From: Clostridium moniliforme
GTDB lineage: Bacteria; Bacillota; Clostridia; Clostridiales; Clostridiaceae
DNA: 64,000 bases
Direction of reading: 5' to 3'
Assembly (NCBI RefSeq): GCF_017873235.1
Contig: NZ_JAGGJZ010000001.1
Location: 653,300 to 717,299, forward strand
Made by a program: the position numbers and the translations under genes. Shown here in pieces: positions 28,466 through 37,497 of this stretch. The notes beneath the pieces were generated by a model that made no database searches, was not told the DNA's origin, and worked only from the letters and a program-made list of their open reading frames with translations. Positions within the stretch are counted from its first letter, which is position 1, and every line of letters starts with the position of its first letter.

Positions 28466-28590
28466 AGGCAGGTCTTCTGGCTTAAGTATCATAATTTTTA
28501 CAGCCTTCCCAAAATAAAATTTCAGTGGCATATTGCAAAAACTCCTCTTTTACAGCGGCGGGACCGCGTAGGATTTTCACCTACTTCCCT
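28466..28590 (-). ncRNA. cobalamin (B12) riboswitch
   Basis: On the minus strand the aptamer begins near GGGAAGTAGGTGAAAATCC and continues through the conserved CGCGGTCCCGCCGCTGTAA region, GCCACTG (the B12-box neighbourhood), GGGAAGG and AGCCAGAAGACCTGCC. This is the standard order for AdoCbl-class aptamers. It controls the cobalt importer downstream: when cobalamin is plentiful, cobalt uptake should be turned off. The stretch 28591-28743 before the ClC gene is AT-rich and should hold the promoter; I could not fix its boxes. Confidence 0.95.
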
Positions 28591-28743
28591 TTTAATCAGT
28601 ATATAATATATAACTAAACCTATTTTTTAATATTTCATTTTACAGAGTACATTGTACATTATTTAACAATACTAATCAAGAAATATTGAAAATTTCTGCT
28701 ATTAATTAAATATAATTATTATATTTAATACTCATTAACCATT

Positions 28744-30303
28744 TTATGACAAATCACAAAGTTGTTCTAATTTTTTTCTCAAAATAATTTCTTTACTCTC
28801 ATTTACTAAAGCATTTATACAATCTCCTGCCATTATGACTGTATCACCATTTGGAATTATAGTATCACCTTCTCTTTCAATAGATACAACAAGTGCATTT
28901 TCAGGTAAATTAATTTCTCTTAATTTTCTTCCTGCTATTTTTGAACCCATTGAAACAGTATAAGCAACCATTATCTCGCTATTATCTTCATATTTTAATT
29001 CACCATTTTGTGACTCCAATCTTAATTTAAATAAAGATTCATATACTGGATCACTTTTTAATAACTCTGCAACTAAATAAGATATTCCACAAACTAAAAC
29101 AATAGATCCAAATTCAGTAAATGAACCACTCATTTCACAAACCAAAACTAATCCAGTTATTGGTGCTCTAACTATTGAAGCAAACATTCCTGCCATAGCT
29201 AAAAGAATAAAATTAATTAAATATATTTCATCTACTCCTAAAAACTGTATTGAACACTCTCCAAATATAATCCCAATTAAAGCCCCTAAAGTTAATAAAG
29301 GAAATAATATTCCTCCAGGTGTTCCTGAAGCAAAACTTATCATTGAAAATACAAATTTACCTATTAATAGTATTATTGCAAACTTCAATATTACTCCATT
29401 TACTAATATTTGATTTATTAATTCATTTCCTCCACCTAAAACTTCTGGAAGAAACAACCCAAAAAACATTGCAACAACAAAAGGAATCATCATTCTTATA
29501 GGAAGTGAAACCTTTATTTTTTCATAAAGATTTATTGTTTTTATTAAAACGTAATTATAAAATGCACCTGCAACCCCGACAACAATTCCAAGAGCTATAA
29601 GAAACAAATAATATTTAAATGGAATCGCAATAATACCTTCAACCTCTAAAATAGGTTTTCTACCAAAAAATGCCCAGGTAACAACATCTGAAGTTACAGA
29701 TGCTGCTATTGCTGAAACAAATAATATAGGGGTAAATTTTTTATGTACTTCTTCTAAAACAAACATAACTCCTGCAAATGGTGCATTAAAAGCTGCTGCA
29801 AGTCCTGCTCCAGCTCCACTTGATATTAAAAATCTTTTTTCTAGTTTTAATCTTTTAGTTATATCCCCAAAAAAATTAGCAAAACTTGCACCTAATTGAA
29901 TTGAAGGACCTTCTATACCCAAAGATAATCCTGACCCAATTGCTAAAACTCCACCAATAAATTTATTTATTAGAATTTTAAGAGGGGAAGTACTTTTAAA
30001 ATAACCTGTAAGTATTCCCTCAATTTGAGGAATACCACTACCACTTATCATAGAATCTTTCTTAACCATATATCCTACAATATATCCTATTCCCATTAAT
30101 ATAACCAACCCTAAAATTATATAAAACCAGTGCACTCTCATGAAATCATATGCTAAAGTAGTATATACATTTATATATTTTAATGTAAGCCTATAAATAG
30201 ATACTATAAGTCCTGCAATACCTCCAACTAAAATACTTTCTAATACTACTCTTAAATTTGAACTATTTATCATTTTATACATTTTAGATATTTTATTATT
30301 CAT
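28744..30303 (-). CDS. ClC-family chloride channel/antiporter with TrkA-C domain
   Basis: A 519-residue membrane protein that moves chloride or a similar anion. The start is the ATG at 30303 behind AGGAGGAT; an upstream in-frame GTG has no ribosome binding site. The three ClC selectivity motifs are SGSGIPQIEG, GLSLGIEGPSIQLGA (gating glutamate kept, with Ile for the usual Arg) and GTPGGILFPLLTLGAL. The last about 75 residues form a TrkA-C-like ligand domain (GSKIAGRKLREINLPENALVVSIEREG). Such fusions occur in Firmicutes. I saw no fluoride riboswitch upstream, which argues against the fluoride-exporting class. Confidence 0.92.
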   Translation of the reverse strand: MNNKISKMYKMINSSNLRVVLESILVGGIAGLIVSIYRLTLKYINVYTTLAYDFMRVHWFYIILGLVILMGIGYIVGYMVKKDSMISGSGIPQIEGILTGYFKSTSPLKILINKFIGGVLAIGSGLSLGIEGPSIQLGASFANFFGDITKRLKLEKRFLISSGAGAGLAAAFNAPFAGVMFVLEEVHKKFTPILFVSAIAASVTSDVVTWAFFGRKPILEVEGIIAIPFKYYLFLIALGIVVGVAGAFYNYVLIKTINLYEKIKVSLPIRMMIPFVVAMFFGLFLPEVLGGGNELINQILVNGVILKFAIILLIGKFVFSMISFASGTPGGILFPLLTLGALIGIIFGECSIQFLGVDEIYLINFILLAMAGMFASIVRAPITGLVLVCEMSGSFTEFGSIVLVCGISYLVAELLKSDPVYESLFKLRLESQNGELKYEDNSEIMVAYTVSMGSKIAGRKLREINLPENALVVSIEREGDTIIPNGDTVIMAGDCINALVNESKEIILRKKLEQLCDLS

Positions 30304-30471
30304 AATTATCCTCCTATCCGTCACTTTTTTTACCTTAAGCTGTCTATTACTAATTTTTCATCTATATTTAAATTATATATCTTATAAAAGTTCTTACTCA
30401 AAGACTATATTATTAACTTAACCTTAATATTTGATGAATAAATAAAAATTTTATATTATTTGCACAAAAAA

Positions 30472-30513
30472 ACTTCTATAAAAATAGTCTCATAAAACTA
30501 ATTTTATAGAAGT
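30472..30513 (-). terminator. terminator of the beta-helix gene
   Basis: ACTTCTATAAAA (30472-30483) pairs with TTTTATAGAAGT (30502-30513); on the minus strand a run of seven T follows. It starts 13 bases past the stop at 30527. Confidence 0.8.
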
Positions 30514-30526
30514 ATCTTTTATATAT

Positions 30527-31831
30527 TTATATTTCATTACAATTATTTATTGATATTGATTTAACATTTTTATCTTTTCCAAATGTACGATAAATTACGG
30601 AATAACACTCTATCATCTCATTAACAGGAGATGATTGTTCAAATACACAATTCGAAATATCACATATAGTTTCATCACTTATATTATCTATATTAGTAAC
30701 TATTAGTTTATCATTTGAATTTTTCATATGAATACCTTTAAATTCACATTTATAAATCTTATATGAACAACCTTTTTCAAAGGAGCTCAATTCAATCATT
30801 GAATTTTTTTGCAAATAAGAAAATTTATAATCATCAATATCCTTTAATTTACAATCTTTAAATTCACAAAATTCTATATTAGCTTTTATACAACTAAGTC
30901 CATATATTATTTTTCCAACACACTCTATAAATTTACACTTACTAAGTTCTAATGTATTTTTATAATCAATTATTTTTTCACATCTCTTAAATGTACATCC
31001 ACTAATATTTTTAACTCCAGCAATAACATTTTTACAATTTTCAAAATAACAATCTCTAACGTTAACTTTATCCTTCATTAAAAAATTACCACTAATACAA
31101 TTTATATAATTTATAAAATAACATTTACTTATTAATGATTCAGTTATAAAAACTTTAGCTGATGATATTTTATCTTTATCTTCTATTTTATTATTTTCAA
31201 ATATACACTTTCTTATAATTGATGATTTATCAGAAAATAAGTCCATTTCAATTATTATACAATTTATAAAATTATTAAATTTACAATTTTCAATTTCAAA
31301 AGATAATAATTCTAAGAAGTTCTCATCTAAATTATTTTTATCTTGATCTTCTTTAGCTAAAAATGTACTATTTTTAATTTTAAGTATTCCTCCAGAATAA
31401 CTTTGCTTTATAAACCCAAAATCTAATTCTATTCCATGACAATTTAAAATAGTTATATTAGAATTATTATCTTTAATAAAACTGTTACACCCCTCAAAAA
31501 TAGTATTTTCAAAGGTTATATTAGATTTTTCAGATTTAACAAAAAAATTATCTTTCTTTCCTGTAAATTTAATTTTAGAATTTTTTATAAATACAGTAGC
31601 TTCCTTTAAGTTAACTGTATAGTTATTATAATTTTCTTTAACTAATATATCACAATTTTCAATTATTATATTTCCGCTACATTTAATGTTAGCATCTATT
31701 ATTATTGCTTTATTAGAAATTACTTTTTTTTCAATAAAATCAATCTTTAAATTATCACTAATACATATAGTTTTTTTCTTTTTATCTAAACATTTTTCTA
31801 ATTTTTTCCCTTTAACATCTTCAATTGACAT
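30527..31831 (-). CDS. Cys-rich right-handed beta-helix-like repeat protein
   Basis: A 434-residue protein with irregular repeats of about 20-25 residues centred on the pattern I-x-x-C-x-F-x-x-C/N, for example SFEIENCKFNNFINCIIIEM, VNVRDCYFENCKNVIAGV and LELSKCKFIECVGKII. This is the look of a parallel beta-helix (pectate-lyase-like or DUF1565/NosD class) with cysteine ladders. There is no signal peptide, so it should be cytoplasmic, where free cysteines are tolerated. I see no catalytic motif. It may be a structural or binding protein; function is unknown. Confidence 0.65.
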   Translation of the reverse strand: MSIEDVKGKKLEKCLDKKKKTICISDNLKIDFIEKKVISNKAIIIDANIKCSGNIIIENCDILVKENYNNYTVNLKEATVFIKNSKIKFTGKKDNFFVKSEKSNITFENTIFEGCNSFIKDNNSNITILNCHGIELDFGFIKQSYSGGILKIKNSTFLAKEDQDKNNLDENFLELLSFEIENCKFNNFINCIIIEMDLFSDKSSIIRKCIFENNKIEDKDKISSAKVFITESLISKCYFINYINCISGNFLMKDKVNVRDCYFENCKNVIAGVKNISGCTFKRCEKIIDYKNTLELSKCKFIECVGKIIYGLSCIKANIEFCEFKDCKLKDIDDYKFSYLQKNSMIELSSFEKGCSYKIYKCEFKGIHMKNSNDKLIVTNIDNISDETICDISNCVFEQSSPVNEMIECYSVIYRTFGKDKNVKSISINNCNEI

Positions 31832-31917
31832 TAAAATTCATCTCCTATTTTATTGCTATAAATAAATGTTTATATAAGTATTGTATCACAACCTAGAAAA
31901 CATTTTCTATAAACAAG

Positions 31918-31955
31918 TAGGAACTATATCAAATAAAAATTAGATACAGTTCCTA
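31918..31955 (-). terminator. hairpin downstream of the BBE-type oxidase
   Basis: TAGGAACT pairs exactly with AGTTCCTA around a long interior that can partly pair. The T-run on the minus strand is weak. It follows the stop at 32000. Confidence 0.5.
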
Positions 31956-31999
31956 ATACAAATTATATAATTGCTTTTAAATAATATATTATCCTTACA

Positions 32000-33358
32000 T
32001 TACTTTTCAGATTTTATCACTTGAGGAAATTTAAATATATTATAAGGATCATATTTTAATTTTATTTTTCTTAGTTCATTAATATTCTCACCATAATATT
32101 CTCTTTCATAATCTTTAAGTTCTGCAAAAGGGAAATTAACAAAAGATCCATTTGTAATTTTCTTTATATAAAGAAATTTTTCTCTTACCCATTCTTTATT
32201 TACTTCAGCAAATTCATCTTCTTCCCAAACAGATTGTAATCCCATAATAAATTTTGCATCCCTATAATAAAAAGCTGTACTATCTTTTTCTTTATCACAG
32301 ACTGCACCACCTAACCCATAGAAAGAAATAGCTGAATATACTGAACCTTCTGCTCTATTCCCTACCAAGTTTATAATATTTCTTATTTCTTCTTTATTAT
32401 AATCTCTAAAAACAAATCTTCCTGTTGATTTATACTTCTCATAAGGAGGATGACTATCTTGTATTTCTCTATTTATTTCAACTACTCTTCTATAATCTAA
32501 GTTAAAATTAAATTTACTTACACAATTTTTAAAAGGTTTTAAAATCTCATGAGCCTCTTTTTTATCTCCATAAAAAATTCCTGTAATTTTAACCCCTCTT
32601 CCATTTTCTTTTGAATTATAAATAGCTACTTTTAAATTAATGCGTCTATCTAATGTTTTAAATTCTCTTTGAATAACTTCTATTAACTCAATATTTTCTT
32701 CAATATCAATATCTCTATAATCAATACTTATTAATGTTGCCATGTCAATTTTCTTTGGAATATTAAAGGTCATAGAAGTAACTACACCAAAGTTGCCATT
32801 TCCGCCTCCTCTACATGCCCAAAATAAATCCTTATTAATGTTTTCATTAGCAACTATTGTTTTACCACAATAATCCACAAGTTCTAATTCTACTAGGCTA
32901 TCACAAGCTAATCCAAATATTCTACTAGAATATCCCCAGCCTCCACCTAAAGCTAATCCAACCACTCCAACAGTAGGACATCCTCCTCCTGGAAATGGAT
33001 AGCCTAAAGCACCTAAAGCTTCATATAACTCCCTATTTCTAATTCCACCTTCTATTGTAACTTTATTATTTTTTTCATCTATGTAAATATTATTCATTCT
33101 GCTAATATCAATGACTAATACATCATTTCCAGTTGAATAACCTTCATAATTATGACATCCTGACCTTATTCTAAAAGGTATGTTATTTTCTTTAGAAAAT
33201 AATATTGCATTTATAACATCTTCTTTTTTCTTACAATATATAAAAGCTAATGGATATTTTTGAATTGCTCTATTCCAAGCTCTTCTTGCATCTTCATATT
33301 TAAAATCACCTCTTTTTATTAATTCTCCAGTTAATTTACCATAATTAAACTTTTCCAT
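32000..33358 (-). CDS. FAD-linked oxidase, berberine-bridge (BBE) type
   Basis: A 452-residue flavoenzyme of the vanillyl-alcohol-oxidase fold. The FAD-binding region (about 35-210) has FRIRSGCHNYEGYS and PFPGGGCPTVGVVGLALGGGWG. H69 and C127 sit at the two positions that bind FAD covalently in bicovalent BBE-like oxidases. The C-terminal BBE motif is present (LRKIKLKYDPYNIFKFPQVI, giving the Y-D-P-x-N-x-F pattern). Bacterial members oxidise sugars or secondary metabolites with oxygen, which is odd in an anaerobe, so the electron acceptor is uncertain. There is no signal peptide. Confidence 0.88.
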   Translation of the reverse strand: MEKFNYGKLTGELIKRGDFKYEDARRAWNRAIQKYPLAFIYCKKKEDVINAILFSKENNIPFRIRSGCHNYEGYSTGNDVLVIDISRMNNIYIDEKNNKVTIEGGIRNRELYEALGALGYPFPGGGCPTVGVVGLALGGGWGYSSRIFGLACDSLVELELVDYCGKTIVANENINKDLFWACRGGGNGNFGVVTSMTFNIPKKIDMATLISIDYRDIDIEENIELIEVIQREFKTLDRRINLKVAIYNSKENGRGVKITGIFYGDKKEAHEILKPFKNCVSKFNFNLDYRRVVEINREIQDSHPPYEKYKSTGRFVFRDYNKEEIRNIINLVGNRAEGSVYSAISFYGLGGAVCDKEKDSTAFYYRDAKFIMGLQSVWEEDEFAEVNKEWVREKFLYIKKITNGSFVNFPFAELKDYEREYYGENINELRKIKLKYDPYNIFKFPQVIKSEK

Positions 33359-33658
33359 TTTTTCACCTTCTATAAGCTATTTATTAATATGATAATATCA
33401 TATATTGATCTATATTGATAAAATTAAATAATATAAAACACTATAAATAATTTTTTTAATTAAATTTCTTAAAAATATCAAAATATAAATAAAAATTTTT
33501 AAAATCATTCAACATAATACTAATTTTGATGTTATAATATTAATAAATATTTACTTTTTATAAATATTTAATTTTATATAATATAAATTAAAAACATTAC
33601 TTTAGAAAGCAGCAGTATAATGATTTAATATTTAATTTATGTTGAAAGGAGAGTTTTT

Positions 33659-34117
33659 ATGTGGAATGAATTTAAAAAATTTGCTATGAAGGGAAACGTT
33701 GTAGATTTAGCAATAGGTGTAGTTATAGGTGGTGCTTTTGGTAAAATAGTAACTTCTTTAGTAAATGACATAATAATGCCTTTAATTGGTGTTGTTGTAG
33801 GAAAAGTTGATTTTTCTAATCTTTACATTAATCTAAGTGGGAAACATTTTAATTCACTTCAAGAAGCTAAAGCTGCAGGTGCTGCAACTATAAATTACGG
33901 ATTATTTTTAAACAATATAATTAATTTTTTAATAATAGCTTTTTCTATATTCTTAGTTATAAGACAAATTAATAAAGTAAAAAAACTTGCTATAAAAAAA
34001 GAAGCAGAAGCAAAACCAACTACAAAAACTTGTTCTTATTGCTTTACAGAAATTCCTATAGAAGCAGTAAGATGTCCTCATTGCACATCTAAACTATCAG
34101 AAGAACCTTTAGAATAA
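33659..34117 (+). CDS. mscL: large-conductance mechanosensitive channel with C-terminal zinc ribbon
   Basis: A 152-residue membrane channel that opens under osmotic downshock. The MscL start [31 protein letters not shown] is canonical, with TM1 and the [10 protein letters not shown] segment. TM2 is [23 protein letters not shown]. In place of the usual C-terminal helical bundle there is a Cys4 zinc ribbon ([23 protein letters not shown]). The ribosome binding site is AAAGGAGAG. The 300-bp gap before it is AT-rich, with nothing else recognisable. Confidence 0.93.
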   Translation: MWNEFKKFAMKGNVVDLAIGVVIGGAFGKIVTSLVNDIIMPLIGVVVGKVDFSNLYINLSGKHFNSLQEAKAAGAATINYGLFLNNIINFLIIAFSIFLVIRQINKVKKLAIKKEAEAKPTTKTCSYCFTEIPIEAVRCPHCTSKLSEEPLE

Positions 34118-34177
34118 ACTCTTAACTTGTTTAATTAATAGTTTTTATTATAACTATAAAACTTTATTTAAATTCCA

Positions 34178-34224
34178 TAGGCAATATAGGTAATTTTAAA
34201 TTACCTATATTGCCTAATTTTTTT
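34178..34224 (+). terminator. mscL terminator, 16-bp stem
   Basis: TAGGCAATATAGGTAA (34178-34193) and its exact complement (34201-34216) followed by AATTTTTTT. Confidence 0.92.
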
Positions 34225-34383
34225 ATATTTTCCTATAAGTTTTCTCGACATATGTTAAGTTATTTTAACATTTGATAAAAAATTTTTATAAATTATATTA
34301 TTTTAATATGTTAAATTCTAAACAAATTTAATAAAAGTCATTGATTTTCTTATAAAACGTGGTAATATATAATTGTTAATTTC

Positions 34384-34412
34384 AACAAATGTTATCTTTT
34401 TTAACAAATGTT
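34384..34412 (+). promoter_or_regulatory. paired AACAWWTGTT operators upstream of the CitT-like gene
   Basis: Two exact AACAAATGTT copies (34384-34393, 34403-34412), 19 bp apart as at the cit promoter. A weak promoter may follow (TTGAAG at 34420-34425). The rest of the 34225-34544 gap is AT-rich, with only a partial extra copy (AACATTTGAT near 34268). Confidence 0.65.
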
Positions 34413-34544
34413 AAATATTTTGAAGTATACTTGTAATTATTTATTGAAATTAATTTTTAAATTATTAAAGTATTTAATGTAAAATTTATTAAGTTTTATA
34501 TTAAATAAAAGGACATTATTATTTAACTTAATAGGAGGAAATTT

Positions 34545-35990
34545 ATGAAAACTAATGACAGTGATACTACTGCAAAGAAAAAAAAGATTTTAAAACCAAT
34601 TCCATTTATAATCAGTATTTTAGTCGGAATTATTTTATGGTTTGTTCCTGCACCTTTAAAGGTTGATATAATTGGATGGCATACCCTTGCTGTTTTCTTA
34701 TCAATTATAGTTGGTTGTATATTAGATGCAGCACCTATGGGGTTATATGCATTAATTGGAATAGCAGTTTTATCAGTTACACAAACTTTACCTGTAAAAG
34801 AAGTATTTTCAGGTTATGCCAGTAAAACAGTTTGGCTTATTGTAATAGCATACTGTGTTTCAATCGGTTTTAGAAAAACTGGATTAGGAGAAAGAATTGC
34901 CTATAAAATGGTTGAAATATTCGGTAAAAATTCTTTAACACTAGGTTACTCATTATTGTTATGTGATTTAGTTGTTGCACCTTTAATACCAAGTAATACA
35001 GCTAGAGGAGCTGGTGTTGTATTTCCTATAGCTACATCTCTTTCTGAATCATTAGGTTCTAAACCTAATGATGGTACAGCTAGAAAAATTGGAGCATTTT
35101 TATTACTTGTAAGTTTCCACGCTAACTTAATAACTGGTGCAATGTTTTTAACAGGTATGGGTACTAACCCAATTGCAATAGCATTAGCTAAAAATGTTGC
35201 AAATGTTGATATTACTTGGGGTGGATGGTTCTTAGCCGCATTAATTCCAGGATTAATTTCATTGATAGTTATACCTTTATTACTTTACGCATTATATCGT
35301 CCTGAAATGACTCAAATGCCTGAAGCTAAAGAAATGGTTAAACAAGAATTAAAAAGAATGGGTCCTGTAAAAAAATCAGAAAAACAAATGATCGTTTCAT
35401 TTATATTAATGATTATATTATGGGTATTTGGAAAACAACTACATGTAAATACTACAATTACAGCTATTATAGGTTTATGTATTTTACTTATTTTAAATGT
35501 AGTAGAATGGAAAGATGTTACTTCTGAAAGAAGTGCTTGGAATATTTTATTATGGCTTGGACCTCTAATGATGATGGCATCTCAATTAAGTAAATATGGT
35601 GTAATCGCTTGGTTTAGTAAAATAGTTCAAGAAAATGTTCATGGACTTTCTTGGCAAATTGCAACAATTATATTAGCCATAGTTTACTATTATTCTCATT
35701 ACCTATTCACAAGTACAATTGTTCATATGCAAGCAATGTATGCTCCATTTTTATCAATACTAATAGGCCTTGGAGCTCCAGCAATGCCAATAGCATTACT
35801 TTTTGCATTTTTAACTTGTATGTGTGCTGCTACAACTCATTATGGAACAGGAACTGCTCCAGTTTATTTTGGTGCTGGTTATGTTAAACAAAGTAAATGG
35901 TGGGAATTAGGTTTTATAGTTTCTGTATTTGAGCTTGTTGTTTGGATTGGTATAGGATTCTTATGGTGGAAAATACTAGGATTATACTAA
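34545..35990 (+). CDS. CitT-like divalent anion:Na+ symporter / citrate antiporter
   Basis: A DASS-family (SLC13) membrane transporter of 481 residues with about 11-12 helices. Conserved features are the SNTARGAG substrate loop after LCDLVVAPLIP, the GMGTNPIA segment, and the second loop AATTHYGTGTAPVYFG. The long form with N-terminal VDIIGWHTLAVFLSIIVG matches the CitT/TtdT/plastid dicarboxylate branch. The operator motif shared with the cit operon makes citrate the best-supported substrate, but succinate, tartrate or malate cannot be excluded. It is monocistronic, with a strong ribosome binding site (AGGAGG). Confidence 0.85.
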   Translation: MKTNDSDTTAKKKKILKPIPFIISILVGIILWFVPAPLKVDIIGWHTLAVFLSIIVGCILDAAPMGLYALIGIAVLSVTQTLPVKEVFSGYASKTVWLIVIAYCVSIGFRKTGLGERIAYKMVEIFGKNSLTLGYSLLLCDLVVAPLIPSNTARGAGVVFPIATSLSESLGSKPNDGTARKIGAFLLLVSFHANLITGAMFLTGMGTNPIAIALAKNVANVDITWGGWFLAALIPGLISLIVIPLLLYALYRPEMTQMPEAKEMVKQELKRMGPVKKSEKQMIVSFILMIILWVFGKQLHVNTTITAIIGLCILLILNVVEWKDVTSERSAWNILLWLGPLMMMASQLSKYGVIAWFSKIVQENVHGLSWQIATIILAIVYYYSHYLFTSTIVHMQAMYAPFLSILIGLGAPAMPIALLFAFLTCMCAATTHYGTGTAPVYFGAGYVKQSKWWELGFIVSVFELVVWIGIGFLWWKILGLY

Positions 35991-36049
35991 TAAACAATTA
36001 AAATAAATTAAAGAAAATCTCAAAAACTTAGTATCATAAACACAAAAAG

Positions 36050-36090
36050 ACTTTTAGAATTTCAGTTCCAAGAATTCTAAAAGTTTTTTT
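36050..36090 (+). terminator. terminator of the CitT-like gene
   Basis: ACTTTTAGAATT (36050-36061) pairs with AATTCTAAAAGT (36073-36084), then a run of T. Confidence 0.88.
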
Positions 36091-36220
36091 TGTATAAATG
36101 TCCTTACATTATTTTATAATTTCTTAATAAGATATTTTAAATAACAACTTTAGCCCATTTTTGTTATAATTTTAAATTTTATCAAGTATTATATTAAATA
36201 AATTAATATGTAAGCTTTTT

Positions 36221-37480
36221 TTATGCACCTCTTTTTTTAGTAAAGCCCATAAAATCCATTTGAAGCATAAATATATCTGATGCTGTAAGATTGTTTAAAG
36301 AACCACTCATAAAATACTTTTCCCCAGCTTCTTTAACATTATCTTTTCTTACATCTTCTCCCCATATTATAGTTGGAACTCCATCACCTGTATGATCTCT
36401 TGCTTCACATGGAGTTGAATGATCTGCTGTAAAACTTATATAACATTTTGATTTATCAATATTCTCTAATATATATCCAACCATCTTATCAATATTTTCT
36501 ATAACTTCAATTTTCTTTAATGGTAAATTATCATGTCCTGCAAGATCAGTTGCCTTAACATGAACTACAACCCAATCATAACCTTTATTTATAAATTCTA
36601 CTGTCTTTTCTCCCTTTTTCTTGAAGTTTGTATCAAAGTTTGCAGTAAAATCTTCTTCAGTATATTCTTCCATCCCTGCTAAATTAGCTATACCATAAAC
36701 TGTTTTATCCCCTGCTATACAAACACCTTTAATTCCAAACTTATCTGTAATTTTAGGCATGAATTTCTTTTGTCCAACACCTCTAGTTAAAATTACATTT
36801 GCAGGTTCTTTTCCTTCTTTAATTCTATCTAAATTAACTTTATGATTTTTTAATATTTCCTGTGCCTTTAATGTAAATTCAAGAAGATTTTTTGCAGTTT
36901 TCTTACTCTTTAAATCATTTTCATCAATTGCCTTTGGAGTTACTAATTTTTCTCCTTCACAAGCTGTTCCAGGGTCTGTACAAATTATATCTTTTCCAAG
37001 TCCTTCTCCTCTTAAAACAACAGCTACTCTATGATCAGTTAATTCCTTAACTAAAACTTTTGTTCCATCTTCTAATACCATTCCATTTAATGATTGTGCT
37101 AATAAATCTGTACCTTTTCTAATACGTCCAGCTCTTCTATCAATTACAATATTTTCTTCATCTACAGTTCCAAAGTTACCTCTAAATGCTACATCACCAT
37201 ATTTAATTTCTATTCCAGCACTCATAGCTTCAAGAGGTCCTCTTCCTGGGTAAACTTCATTACTATCATATCCAAATATTTGTAAATGTCCTACATCTGT
37301 ACCAACTCTTATACCTGCTGATATTGGATATACATTTCCACACATACCTTCTGATACTAATTTATCTAAATTTGGTGTATTTGCCTTTTCAAGTGGAGTT
37401 AATCCATTTAATTCTTTGTTTGGTCTATCTCCAAGACCATCTGCTATTATTAATATACCTTGTCTTTTTCTCAAATTCAT
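36221..37480 (-). CDS. archaeal-type cofactor-independent phosphoglycerate mutase homologue
   Basis: A member of the alkaline phosphatase superfamily, ApgM branch, 419 residues. Metal and catalytic motifs are IIADGLGDRP (D14), the nucleophile region GIRVGTDVGHLQIFGYD (T61 at the Ser/Thr position), FRGNFGTV, HVKATDLAGHDN and FTADHSTPCEARDHTGDGVP. Its expected reaction is interconversion of 2- and 3-phosphoglycerate. It lies 17 bp after an exported protein gene and near an SLC13 transporter, not in a glycolytic operon, so a specialised role is possible. The ATG at 37480 is only one base after AGGTG; a TTG at 37474 is better spaced and may be the true start. Confidence 0.85.
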   Translation of the reverse strand: MNLRKRQGILIIADGLGDRPNKELNGLTPLEKANTPNLDKLVSEGMCGNVYPISAGIRVGTDVGHLQIFGYDSNEVYPGRGPLEAMSAGIEIKYGDVAFRGNFGTVDEENIVIDRRAGRIRKGTDLLAQSLNGMVLEDGTKVLVKELTDHRVAVVLRGEGLGKDIICTDPGTACEGEKLVTPKAIDENDLKSKKTAKNLLEFTLKAQEILKNHKVNLDRIKEGKEPANVILTRGVGQKKFMPKITDKFGIKGVCIAGDKTVYGIANLAGMEEYTEEDFTANFDTNFKKKGEKTVEFINKGYDWVVVHVKATDLAGHDNLPLKKIEVIENIDKMVGYILENIDKSKCYISFTADHSTPCEARDHTGDGVPTIIWGEDVRKDNVKEAGEKYFMSGSLNNLTASDIFMLQMDFMGFTKKRGA

Positions 37481-37497
37481 TCACCTACTTAAAACAT

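Noticed and set aside
30304..30526. Fluoride riboswitch upstream of the ClC gene
   Set aside because: The conserved GGxGATGG and GCTGATG elements are not present.
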